DNA of 41,745 nt from positions 1 to 41,745 of the forward strand of contig JAOIVP010000003.1 of assembly GCA_028224115.1 (NCBI GenBank), given 5' to 3'. Below are positions 16,454 through 23,860 of the stretch, one piece after another. A program made the translations under genes and the position numbers. The notes beneath the pieces were generated by a model, which did no database searches, had not been told where the DNA came from, and was given only the letters and a program-made list of their open reading frames with translations. The stretch comes from Candidatus Pelagibacter sp. (GTDB lineage: Bacteria; Pseudomonadota; Alphaproteobacteria; Pelagibacterales; Pelagibacteraceae). Positions within the stretch are counted from its first letter, which is position 1. Each line of letters starts with the position of its first letter.

Positions 16454-17359
16454 TTGTCTAACAAAAAAAATAATTTTTTAGCATTTTCACTTTTGTTTAT
16501 TCAGCCTATTTTCATGGCATCCAATTTGATAGTTGCACGAGCTGGAGTTGAGTATGTACCTCCAATCTCATTAGCATTTTGGAGATGGACTGTAGTTGTT
16601 CTGTTACTTTTGCCCTTTACTTATTCATTATTAATAAAAAATTCAAAAATAATTAAAAAAGAATTTAAGAAACTTTTCTTTTTAGGTGCAATGGGATGTG
16701 GTGTTTGTGGAGCATTTCCTTTTTTAGCAGGAGAAACAACAACAGTTACAAATATGGGTATTATTTACACCTCTTCGCCGATATTTATTATTATGATTTC
16801 TGGAATATTTTTTAATGAAAAAATTAATTTTGTTAAAATTATTGGCTTGGTTTCTTGTTTAATTGGTGTTTTTGCGATTATTATTAAAGGTGATTTGAAT
16901 CTTTTATTGAATTTAAATTTTACTATTGGTGATTTATGGATGCTGGCTGCTGCTATTGGCTGGGCCCTTTATTCTATCTACCTTTTTTATTGGAAATCTC
17001 AATTACCTATTTTTCAAAGATTTACATTAGTAGCATTTTTTGGAGCAGTAAGTTTGTTACCTTTTTACATAATTGAAGAAATAGTTGTTCAAAGAACATT
17101 ATTTAATTCTAAATTTTTTTTATGGGTTTTATTTGCTGCAATATCTCCAGGAATAATTGCTTTTACTCTTTATACAAAAGCTCAAAAAAGTTTAGGCGCA
17201 TCCTTAACTGGTTTTACACTTTATATTTTTACAATTTATGCTGCAATCTATGGATTTATATTTTTTGATGAAAAGCTTGAGTCCTTTCATTATTTAGGTA
17301 CAGTTTTAGTATTCATTGGTGTTTATTTGGCTAAAAAAAACTATGAAACTAAAACGTAG
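16454..17359 (+). CDS. DMT-superfamily EamA-type permease
   Basis: A 301-residue protein with about ten spans arranged as two repeats, the plan of EamA/RhaT-like drug/metabolite transporters. Landmarks are ARAGVEYVPPISLAFWRW in the first repeat and LYTKAQKSLGASLTGFTLY with FFDEKL in the second. No ATG fits the N-terminus; TTG 16454 is the best start, giving MSNKKNNFLAF, while the first internal ATG (residue 22) would remove part of span 1. Family members export or import amino acids and other metabolites. Substrate is unknown. It overlaps the next gene by 17 bases. Confidence 0.83.
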   Translation: MSNKKNNFLAFSLLFIQPIFMASNLIVARAGVEYVPPISLAFWRWTVVVLLLLPFTYSLLIKNSKIIKKEFKKLFFLGAMGCGVCGAFPFLAGETTTVTNMGIIYTSSPIFIIMISGIFFNEKINFVKIIGLVSCLIGVFAIIIKGDLNLLLNLNFTIGDLWMLAAAIGWALYSIYLFYWKSQLPIFQRFTLVAFFGAVSLLPFYIIEEIVVQRTLFNSKFFLWVLFAAISPGIIAFTLYTKAQKSLGASLTGFTLYIFTIYAAIYGFIFFDEKLESFHYLGTVLVFIGVYLAKKNYETKT

Positions 17360-18161
17360 GAATTTTTTTTTGGAAGTAATTATTGGAATAATTGTTGTTT
17401 ATGTATCAGTATTAATTTTACTTTTTATTTTTCAACGAAGCTTAATGTATCACCCAGAAGAGAATAATTATTCTGGTGATAAATTGGAAGTAGAAGTAGA
17501 GAGAGTTAAAATTGTAACTCCAGACAATATAAGCCTATTAGGCTGGTTTCATAAAAAAGATCTAAAAAATTTTAAAACAATCGTTTATTTTCATGGCAAT
17601 GCTGGCAAACTTGAAAATAGAATTCATAAATTGAATCATTTTAAAGATTTAGATGTTAATTTTTTAATAATAGCTTGGAGAGGCTTCAGTGGTAACAAAG
17701 GAAAACCAAGTGAAAAAGGGCTTTATATAGATGCCAATAGCTCAATTTCATGGCTTAAAAAATTAGGCTTAATAGAAAAAGACATAATTCTTTATGGAGA
17801 GTCTCTTGGAACGGGTGTTGCAACTGAGATTGCACAAAGTAATAATTATGCTGGATTGGTGCTTGAGACACCTTTTACATCAATGGTAGAAGCTGCAAAA
17901 AATTTTTATCCATATATTCCAGTGTCTATTTTATTAAAAGATAAGTATGACAATCAAAATAAAATTAAAAATATTAATACCCCAGTTTTAGTTATGCATG
18001 GTGAGGTTGATCAAATTGTTCCTTTTTGGATGGGCAAAAAAATTTATGAAATTGCCAATCAACCTAAGTATTCATATTTTACAAAATTTGACGATCATAT
18101 GATGGAATATGATGAAAAGCTTGTATCTGCCCTAAAAACATTTATTAAAAGTTTAAATTAA
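17343..18161 (+). CDS. Membrane-anchored alpha/beta hydrolase (BEM46-like)
   Basis: I choose ATG 17343, inside the end of the permease gene, rather than an upstream GTG at 17316; this gives 272 residues starting MKLKRRNFFL. A single N-terminal span (about 9-31) anchors the protein, and the hydrolase domain follows. The oxyanion motif is HGNAG (84-88), the nucleophile is Ser154 in GESLGTG, and the acid and base are Asp223 (HGEVDQIVP) and His252 (DDHMMEYD). This is the plan of BEM46/ABHD13-like serine hydrolases of unknown substrate. It probably faces the periplasm, given one N-terminal span preceded by lysines and arginines. Confidence 0.82.
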   Translation: MKLKRRNFFLEVIIGIIVVYVSVLILLFIFQRSLMYHPEENNYSGDKLEVEVERVKIVTPDNISLLGWFHKKDLKNFKTIVYFHGNAGKLENRIHKLNHFKDLDVNFLIIAWRGFSGNKGKPSEKGLYIDANSSISWLKKLGLIEKDIILYGESLGTGVATEIAQSNNYAGLVLETPFTSMVEAAKNFYPYIPVSILLKDKYDNQNKIKNINTPVLVMHGEVDQIVPFWMGKKIYEIANQPKYSYFTKFDDHMMEYDEKLVSALKTFIKSLN

Positions 18162-18210
18162 GCCACATTCCAAACAAACATAACACAAATTCTTTTATTA
18201 AATATAATGT

Positions 18211-18774
18211 GTGAAAAAAACACTTTTAGTATTTATTATTTTTTTATCTTTTAAAAATCTTGGTCTAACCCAAGAAAATAAATCATTAGTTGATAATTTA
18301 TTTCATATAGATCAGATGAATTCACATAATAAAAATTTTGCTTTATATTTTAAAACTAGAGAGAAGGCTATATTGGCTAGAGGAGAAAATAGTAATTATA
18401 TAAATGACTATCCCAAAGATCTTTATATGTATGATTATAAAACAAAAACTTCGTTTCCACTAATTTCTTATGAGTGGTTTCCTTCTAGAGCAAAATATTT
18501 TCTTGAAGAATATGATTTTCCAGTTTTCCCTGATGATTTTGCTTATTATCTTTTAAAAGATAATAAGACATTAGTTATGATTAGTGCTGTTAAAAGTTTA
18601 AATGCTAATTTTAAATTTGATATAAGAGAAAAAAAATTAGAACTTTATCCAAAAAATGGAAAATTTGATTTTATTATTTCATCGATAGCTAAAAATTGTG
18701 GACATGATAATTTCAAAGAGAATTATAAGTGCACCTTCTATAAGCCTTTAATATCAAGCACTTTAATCAATTAA
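18211..18774 (+). CDS. Secreted protein of unknown function
   Basis: A 187-residue product starting at GTG 18211 with a clear signal peptide (MKKTLLVFIIFLSF, probable cleavage near residue 20). The mature part is rich in aromatic and charged residues and has two cysteines near the end (NCGHDNF and YKCTFY), spaced for a possible disulfide. I recognise no family. It follows the hydrolase by 49 bases in the same direction. Its end overlaps the convergent ftsY gene by eight bases. An ATG at 18207 is in another frame and cannot serve as start. Confidence 0.65.
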   Translation: MKKTLLVFIIFLSFKNLGLTQENKSLVDNLFHIDQMNSHNKNFALYFKTREKAILARGENSNYINDYPKDLYMYDYKTKTSFPLISYEWFPSRAKYFLEEYDFPVFPDDFAYYLLKDNKTLVMISAVKSLNANFKFDIREKKLELYPKNGKFDFIISSIAKNCGHDNFKENYKCTFYKPLISSTLIN

Positions 18775-19684
18775 TTTGAGTAAAAGCTTCAGCAAATTTT
18801 TCTGCTTCAAAAATTTGTAGATCGTCTTCTTTCTCTCCTAAGCCAAGAGCAATAATTGGAAGCTTATATTTTTTAGCAACAGCTAAAAGAATTCCTCCTT
18901 TAGCAGTACCATCTAGCTTCGTCATTATAAGACCAGTGATTGGAATAATTTTATTAAATTCTTCAACTTGATTGATTACATTTTGACCTGAGGTAGCATC
19001 TAAAACTAAAATCACATCGTGAGGAGCTTCAGGATCTATTTTTTTTGTTACATTTGCTATTTTTTTATATTCTTCCATTAAATTTTTTTTATTTTGTAAT
19101 CTTCCTGCAGTATCAATTAAGACTTGATTAAAATTATTAGTAATTGCTTCTTCAATAGCTTTATATGCAACAGATGCAGGGTCTGCACCTTGGGAAGATT
19201 TTGTTATCTCAACTTCTACTTTATTTGCCCAATTTTCTAATTGTTCAATTGCTGCAGCCCTAAAGGTATCAGATGCTGCCAGCATGACTTTATTTCCATT
19301 TGCTTTTAATATTTTACTAATTTTTCCAATAGTTGTTGTTTTTCCGACTCCATTAACACCTGAAACTAATGTGGCATTAATTTTTTCTTTCTTTTGAAAA
19401 AAAGAAGTATTTTCAAGTGGCTTCATCAAAGAAACAATATACTCTTTGAGAATAATAGTTATTTCATCAGTAATATCTTTACTTGGATCAATTTTACTAT
19501 CTGAAATTATTTCCTTAATTTCGGATGCAGCTACAATTCCCACGTCAGATTGAATTAAATATTCTTCAATTCTATCCAAAGTTTTGTCGTCTATTTCTTT
19601 TTTTACAACTATATCTCTTAGGCCAGATGTAAAAGCAGACGCACTTTTTTTAAAACCAGATTTAAATTTATCAAAAATTCCCAT
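18767..19684 (-). CDS. ftsY: Signal recognition particle receptor FtsY
   Basis: A 305-residue SRP GTPase: the N domain is followed by the G domain with P-loop GVNGVGKTT (109-117), DTFRAAAIEQL, DTAGR and TKLDGTAKGG. It is short because the acidic N-terminal A domain of E. coli FtsY is absent; the protein begins almost at the basic amphipathic helix (MGIFDKFKSGFKKSASAF) thought to touch the membrane. It docks ribosome-bound SRP at the inner membrane. It overlaps dapF in a TAATG junction and is read divergently from ffh, its SRP partner, about 1 kb away. Confidence 0.95.
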   Translation of the reverse strand: MGIFDKFKSGFKKSASAFTSGLRDIVVKKEIDDKTLDRIEEYLIQSDVGIVAASEIKEIISDSKIDPSKDITDEITIILKEYIVSLMKPLENTSFFQKKEKINATLVSGVNGVGKTTTIGKISKILKANGNKVMLAASDTFRAAAIEQLENWANKVEVEITKSSQGADPASVAYKAIEEAITNNFNQVLIDTAGRLQNKKNLMEEYKKIANVTKKIDPEAPHDVILVLDATSGQNVINQVEEFNKIIPITGLIMTKLDGTAKGGILLAVAKKYKLPIIALGLGEKEDDLQIFEAEKFAEAFTQIN

Positions 19685-20508
19685 TAAATATTAATCTCAA
19701 TATTTTTAATATCTGAGACAGGCCCTTTCATATGAACACTATTATTTGCATCAATTGATATTGATAATTTACCTAATGCAAACTCAATATCAGTTTTTTT
19801 ATCAGTTAATCCATTAATGTTTGCTGCTACAGCTGTAGCACATGCCGCTGTTCCACATGCCTTTGTTAGTCCAGCTCCTCTTTCCCAAACTTTAACTTTA
19901 ATTAATTTTCTACTAATAACCTTTGCAAGAGTTACATTACATTTTTCTGGAAAATAATTATGATTTTCTATTTCAGGTCCAATTTTTTTTAGGTCATAGT
20001 CCTCAATATTATCTACAAAAAAGATAACATGAGGATTTCCAACATTAATAGAAGTACCACCTATATGTTCAATATTATTTTTATTAACAATTTTAATGTT
20101 TAAGTTTTTTGTATCTAAATTTTTGATTAATGGAATTTCATCCCAATTAGTTTTTGGGATTCCAATTTCAGTTTCCACTAAATTATCATCTAAAATTTTT
20201 GATTTTAACTCCCCAGAAGAAGTCCAAAGTATAATTTCTTTATCATTATTTTCTTTTGATAAAAGATCAGCTACACATCTAGTACCATTTCCACAAGCAC
20301 CAGAAACACTTCCGTCTGAATTATAGAACACCAATTCAGCATCTTTCTTATCACTTTTTTGGATAAAAATTAGCTGATCACATCCAATAAAATTACGATC
20401 ACAAATTTTAATAATTTGATCTTTTGTGAGATTATAATTTTGATTTCTTTGATCAATAATTACAAAATCATTGCCTAAACCATCCATTTTAAAAGCTTTA
20501 ATATCCAT
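19684..20508 (-). CDS. dapF: Diaminopimelate epimerase DapF
   Basis: A 274-residue protein with both active-site cysteine motifs of the family: Cys72 in ACGNGTRC and Cys218 in ACGTAACA, the latter preceded by WERGAGLTK. It interconverts LL- and meso-diaminopimelate for lysine and peptidoglycan synthesis. It is the first gene of a two-gene minus-strand unit with ftsY, coupled by TAATG. Its start at 20508 lies about 55 bases from the start of the ffh leader RNA on the opposite strand, so the two units probably share a compact divergent promoter region. Confidence 0.95.
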   Translation of the reverse strand: MDIKAFKMDGLGNDFVIIDQRNQNYNLTKDQIIKICDRNFIGCDQLIFIQKSDKKDAELVFYNSDGSVSGACGNGTRCVADLLSKENNDKEIILWTSSGELKSKILDDNLVETEIGIPKTNWDEIPLIKNLDTKNLNIKIVNKNNIEHIGGTSINVGNPHVIFFVDNIEDYDLKKIGPEIENHNYFPEKCNVTLAKVISRKLIKVKVWERGAGLTKACGTAACATAVAANINGLTDKKTDIEFALGKLSISIDANNSVHMKGPVSDIKNIEINI

Positions 20509-20564
20509 ACATAGATATTTAACTTATTTATTGACTTTTTGAACCTCTATTATAGGTTGTTGCC

Positions 20565-20665
20565 GTTTCCGCAAAAACATTAACTTTGCGGTGTCTTTGG
20601 AAACAAAGAGATCGACACTAGTCAGCGAGGCTTCGCCCACTAGTGCGATTACTGCTGTGCGTAAT
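20565..20665 (+). ncRNA. ffh leader: structured cis-regulatory RNA candidate
   Basis: This GC-richer stretch ends five bases before the ffh start. I see hairpin A, CCGCAAA/TTTGCGG (20569-20575 with 20585-20591, nine-base loop); hairpin B, TCTTTG-GAAA-CAAAGA (20594-20609); hairpin C, CACTAGT/ACTAGTG (20616-20622 with 20639-20645), with inner GCGA/TCGC; and hairpin D, ATTAC/GTAAT (20648-20652 with 20661-20665). Alternative pairings GTTTCC/GGAAAC (20565-20570 with 20599-20604) and GTGTC/GACAC (20591-20595 with 20614-20618) exclude parts of A, B and C. From memory, a structured element preceding ffh was reported in 'Ca. Pelagibacter ubique' by comparative genomics; this appears to be that motif. 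It lacks the conserved SRP RNA domain, so it is not 4.5S RNA. Confidence 0.78.
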
Positions 20666-20669
20666 AATT

Positions 20670-22028
20670 ATGTTTGAAAACTTAACAAGTAAATTCGAAG
20701 AAATTTTTTCTTCTTTAAAAAAGGCTCCTTCACTTGATGAAGCTCAAGTAGATGAGGGACTAAGAGGTATCAGACAGGCCCTGTTAGAGGCTGACGTTAC
20801 TTTAGAAGTAGCTAAAGATTTCATTGAAAATGTAAAACCAAAAGTTCTAGGTCAAGAAATCATTAGATCAACTTCTCCTGGCGATATGGTTGTAAAAATT
20901 GTTTATGATGAGTTGGTTAATCTATTAGGAGGATCAAATAATGAGATAAATCTTAATGCTGTGCCACCAGTTCCTATGATGCTTGTTGGATTACAAGGGT
21001 CAGGAAAAACAACTACAACTGCAAAATTAGCAAAATATTTAGAGATCAATAAAAAGAAAAAAGTAATGATGGTCAGTCTTGATATTTATAGACCAGCTGC
21101 GCAAGAACAACTTAGATCACTTGGAGAGCAAAATAATATTTTAACATTACCTATTATTGAGGGTCAACAACCAACAGATATCTGTCAAAGAGCAATTAGT
21201 GCAGCTAATTTAAATGGAGCTGAAATTATTTTATTTGATACCGCTGGTAGAACTCAAATTGATTTACAAATGATGAGTGAAATTAAGCAAATTGAAAATG
21301 TAATAAACCCTACAGAAACATTTTTAGTTGCAGACTCATTAACAGGTCAAGTAGCAGCATCTGTAGCAAAAGAATTTAAAAATACAGTTAATCTTTCTGG
21401 AATAATTTTAACTAGAGCAGATGGAGATGCTAGAGGTGGTGCGGCTGTTAGTATGAAATATGTTTCTGATGTTCCAATTAAATTTTTAGGTATTGGAGAA
21501 AAAGTTGATAATCTTGAGGTATTTCACCCTGACAGAATAGCTAACAGAATTCTTGGAATGGGAGATATTGTATCTCTTGTAGAAAAAGCTGCACAAGATT
21601 TAGGTGAAGAGAATATTAAAAAAGCAGAGGAAAATTTAAAAAAAGGGCAATTTTCCATGCAAGATTATTTAACTCAGTTGAGACAAATGAAAAAAATGGG
21701 TGGTATCGAGGGAATAATGTCTTTTATGCCAGGAGTTTCAAAAATGAAATCTCAAATGGACTCAGCTGGAATTGATGAAAGTATTATTACTAAAAATGAA
21801 GCGATTATTTTGTCGATGACTAAAAGAGAAAGAGAGAACCCAAAACTTATCGATGGTTCTAGAAAAAAAAGAATTGCTAATGGCTCTGGCACAGATCCGG
21901 CCACTATCAATAAATTGCTTAAGCAATTTAAAATGATGTCTGAAATGATGAAGAAGATGTCAAAAGGAAATCTGAAAGGTATGTCTGATAAAGGAATACC
22001 GCCAGAGCTATTTAATCAAATAAAATAA
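20670..22028 (+). CDS. ffh: Signal recognition particle protein Ffh
   Basis: I start at ATG 20670 (MFENLTSKFE), matching the usual Ffh N-terminus, rather than the in-frame GTG at 20643, which lies inside the leader RNA. The 452-residue protein has the N domain, the G domain with GLQGSGKTT (107-115), DIYRPAAQEQL, DTAGR and TRADGDARGG, and a methionine-rich M domain after about residue 300. It binds SRP RNA and signal peptides of nascent membrane proteins and docks with FtsY. No ribosome site is visible; the bases before the start belong to hairpin D, which suggests control of initiation by leader structure. rpsP follows after 15 bases. Confidence 0.96.
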   Translation: MFENLTSKFEEIFSSLKKAPSLDEAQVDEGLRGIRQALLEADVTLEVAKDFIENVKPKVLGQEIIRSTSPGDMVVKIVYDELVNLLGGSNNEINLNAVPPVPMMLVGLQGSGKTTTTAKLAKYLEINKKKKVMMVSLDIYRPAAQEQLRSLGEQNNILTLPIIEGQQPTDICQRAISAANLNGAEIILFDTAGRTQIDLQMMSEIKQIENVINPTETFLVADSLTGQVAASVAKEFKNTVNLSGIILTRADGDARGGAAVSMKYVSDVPIKFLGIGEKVDNLEVFHPDRIANRILGMGDIVSLVEKAAQDLGEENIKKAEENLKKGQFSMQDYLTQLRQMKKMGGIEGIMSFMPGVSKMKSQMDSAGIDESIITKNEAIILSMTKRERENPKLIDGSRKKRIANGSGTDPATINKLLKQFKMMSEMMKKMSKGNLKGMSDKGIPPELFNQIK

Positions 22029-22043
22029 TAAAAAGGAGAGCGA

Positions 22044-22577
22044 ATGTTAAAACTAAGATTATCAAGGGGTGGAACAAAGAAACGACCTGTTTACAAAGTC
22101 GTTGTAGCAGATAGCCGTTTTGCAAGAGATGGGAGATTTATTGAAAAAGTAGGATTTTTTAATCCTCTTTTACCTAAAGATAAAAAAGAGAGAGTTGGTC
22201 TTGAAGCTGAAAGAATTAAGTATTGGTTAGGTCAAGGTGCTCAGCCAACAACTAGAGTTGCAAGAATTTTGGGTGAAAATGAATTAATGCCAATGCCTGC
22301 AAATGGTAATAACCCTAAAAAAGCAGTTCCAAAAAAAGAGAGAAAAAAAGAAGGTGAAGAAGCTCCCGCAGCTGCACCAAAAGCAGCAGAAGCAGCTCCA
22401 GCAGCAGAAGCGGCACCAGCAGCAGAAGCTCCTAAAGAAGAAGCTCAAGCAGCAGAAGCGGCACCAGCAGCAGAAGCTCCTAAAGAAGAAGCTCAAGCAG
22501 CAGAAGCGGCACCAGCAGCAGAAGCTCCTAAAGAAGAAGCTCCAGCAGCAGAAGCTCCTAAAGAGGAACAAAAATAA
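22044..22577 (+). CDS. rpsP: Ribosomal protein S16 with long Ala/Glu/Pro/Lys repeat tail
   Basis: Residues 1 to about 85 are a normal S16 ([45 protein letters not shown]). The gene then runs on for about 90 more residues, doubling the usual length. The tail contains a lysine-rich linker and then [16 protein letters not shown] repeated three times, encoded by tandem 48-base units. It should be unstructured, with alternating acidic and basic patches. The start at 22044 has a strong AGGAGAG site (22034-22040). trmD follows after 14 bases; rimM, usually between these two genes, is absent. The tail is related in sequence to that of L19 from rplS nearby. Confidence 0.95.
   Translation: MLKLRLSRGGTKKRPVYKVVVADSRFARDGRFIEKVGFFNPLLPKDKKERVGLEAERIKYWLGQGAQPTTRVARILGENELMPMPANGNNPKKAVPKKERKKEGEEAPAAAPKAAEAAPAAEAAPAAEAPKEEAQAAEAAPAAEAPKEEAQAAEAAPAAEAPKEEAPAAEAPKEEQK
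22401..22544 (+). repeat. Three tandem 48-base repeats in the rpsP tail
   Basis: Units lie at 22401-22448, 22449-22496 and 22497-22544. The first two are identical; the third differs only by CAA to CCA in its last codon (Gln to Pro). A partial fourth copy follows to the stop. The unit is in frame (16 codons), so gain or loss of copies changes tail length without a frameshift. The near-perfect nucleotide identity points to recent expansion or ongoing homogenisation. Confidence 0.95.
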
Positions 22578-22591
22578 TTTAAAGATTATTT

Positions 22592-23278
22592 ATGTGGCAA
22601 GCTCAAGTGTTTACACTTTATCCAGAAGTTTTTCCTGGGCCTTTATCTAAAGGCCTATATGGAAAAGCTTTATCTAAAAAGTTGTGGAACTTAAATATTG
22701 TTAACATTAGAGATGCAGCTGAAGATAAACACAAAACAGTTGATGACACTCCTTATGGTGGAGGTTCAGGAATGCTTTTAAAAGCGGATGTACTAGCAAA
22801 ATCTTTAGATCAAAATAAAATTGAAGGTGAAAAAGTAATTTATTTATCACCTAAAGGTAAAAAATTTGATCAAAATTATGCTCAAGAATTATCTAATGAG
22901 AAGTCAGTATCTTTTATTTGTGGTCATTTCGAAGGTGTTGATGAAAGAGTATTATCTACTCGAAACATAGAGGAGATAAGCATTGGAGACTATATTTTAT
23001 CAGGGGGAGAGACTGCTGCATTTGTTGTGATTGATAGTATATTAAGACTTTTGCCTGGAGTTTTAGGTAATGAAAATTCAAGGTTAGATGAAAGTTTTGA
23101 AAATGGGCTATTAGAGTATCCACAGTACACAAAACCTCAAATTTGGGAGGAAAAAGCTGTTCCAGAGGTACTATTATCTGGTGATCACAGTAAAATTAAA
23201 GACTGGCGTTTATCTCAATCTGAGGCTATAACACGCGTCCGAAGACCAGATTTATGGCAAAAATATAAGAAGAATTAA
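22592..23278 (+). CDS. trmD: tRNA (guanine-37-N1)-methyltransferase TrmD
   Basis: A 228-residue SPOUT methyltransferase with the hallmark motifs [17 protein letters not shown] (about 50-66), [21 protein letters not shown] and [11 protein letters not shown], the last two forming the knotted S-adenosylmethionine site. It methylates G37 of tRNAs reading CUN, CCN and CGG, preventing frameshifts. It lies 14 bases behind rpsP and one base before the possible TTG start of rplS, the usual company of trmD except that rimM is missing. Start ATG 22592 ([12 protein letters not shown]) agrees with the family. Confidence 0.96.
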   Translation: MWQAQVFTLYPEVFPGPLSKGLYGKALSKKLWNLNIVNIRDAAEDKHKTVDDTPYGGGSGMLLKADVLAKSLDQNKIEGEKVIYLSPKGKKFDQNYAQELSNEKSVSFICGHFEGVDERVLSTRNIEEISIGDYILSGGETAAFVVIDSILRLLPGVLGNENSRLDESFENGLLEYPQYTKPQIWEEKAVPEVLLSGDHSKIKDWRLSQSEAITRVRRPDLWQKYKKN

Positions 23279-23294
23279 TTTGATAAATATTAAT

Positions 23295-23849
23295 ATGAAA
23301 ACAATTGAAGAAATAAACCAACATAACGTTAAAAAAATACTCTCAGAGAAAAAAATTCCAGATTTCTATCCTGGAGATGTTGTTAAAGTTGGTGTTAGAA
23401 TTACTGAAGGTAAAAAAGAGAGAATTCAATATTTTGAAGGTGTGTGTATTGCTAAAAAAAGTAGAGATTTAAATTCATCTTTTACAGTTAGAAAAATTTC
23501 TTTTGGTGAAGGTGTTGAAAGAACTTTTCCATTATATGGAACACTAATCGATTCAATTAAAGTTATAAGATCAGGAAAAGTAAGAAGAGCCAAATTATAT
23601 TATCTAAGAGACAGAACTGGTAAATCAGCAAGAATTGCAGAGAAGATTAGAAAAAAAATTGGAATTGATGTTGATGTAAAACCTGAAACTGTTACTGAAG
23701 AAAATGTAGCCCCAGCAGCAGAAGCTCCTAAAGAAGAAGCTCCAGCGGTAGAGGCAGCCCCAGAAGCACAAGCTCCTAAAGAAGAAGCTCCAGCGACTGA
23801 AGTAGCTAAAGATGAACAGAAATCAGAAAGCCCTTCAGAAAAAAAATAA
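23295..23849 (+). CDS. rplS: Ribosomal protein L19 with Ala/Glu/Pro/Lys tail
   Basis: I favour ATG 23295 ([12 protein letters not shown], 184 residues); an upstream TTG at 23280 would add five residues. The L19 core ([32 protein letters not shown], with [14 protein letters not shown] and [20 protein letters not shown]) ends near residue 120 of this model. An extension of about 60 residues follows, with [13 protein letters not shown] and [11 protein letters not shown] segments of the kind found in the S16 tail. L19 sits at the subunit interface. The tail is probably disordered. The gene is followed after 11 bases by leuC, so ribosomal and leucine genes may be read together. Confidence 0.95.
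   Translation: MKTIEEINQHNVKKILSEKKIPDFYPGDVVKVGVRITEGKKERIQYFEGVCIAKKSRDLNSSFTVRKISFGEGVERTFPLYGTLIDSIKVIRSGKVRRAKLYYLRDRTGKSARIAEKIRKKIGIDVDVKPETVTEENVAPAAEAPKEEAPAVEAAPEAQAPKEEAPATEVAKDEQKSESPSEKK
23712..23746 (+). repeat. 35-base exact copy of rpsP tail sequence inside rplS
   Basis: Bases 23712-23746 are identical to 22512-22546 in rpsP, exactly 1200 bases upstream, and are in the corresponding reading frame (encoding [12 protein letters not shown]). Identity at synonymous positions over 35 bases suggests duplication or gene conversion between the two ribosomal protein genes rather than independent evolution of similar tails. Confidence 0.9.
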
Positions 23850-23860
23850 TTTTTTTTTCA

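Noticed and set aside
18203..18208. Perfect TATAAT just before the secreted-protein gene
   Set aside because: It ends two bases before the GTG start at 18211, so transcription would begin inside the signal peptide codons. Chance occurrence in AT-rich DNA is more likely.
20531..20553. TTGACT and TATTAT in front of the ffh leader as a promoter
   Set aside because: The spacing between the two boxes is only 11 bases, too short for a sigma-70 promoter, and other pairings of boxes are poor. A promoter must lie near here, but I cannot place it.
20560..20669. Possible 4.5S (SRP) RNA gene next to ffh
   Set aside because: The conserved SRP RNA domain (GGTCAGG with the GGAA-type loop and GCAGCC side) is absent, and the element ends at the ffh start codon like a leader. 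It is better explained as the ffh cis-regulatory motif.
20643..20669. In-frame GTG start for ffh, 27 bases upstream
   Set aside because: It would place the start inside the leader hairpin and add nine residues not found at Ffh N-termini; ATG 20670 gives the usual MFENL start.
22401..22544. Tandem repeats as a CRISPR array or mobile element
   Set aside because: The units are contiguous with no spacers, have no dyad and lie in frame inside rpsP; no cas genes or transposase are nearby.
22284..22650. Long open frames on both strands across the rpsP tail
   Set aside because: They are out-of-frame readings of the 48-base repeats (Lys/Gln-rich on the plus strand, Cys/Phe/Ser-rich on the minus strand). 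Repeats with a length divisible by three keep all frames open; rpsP explains the region.
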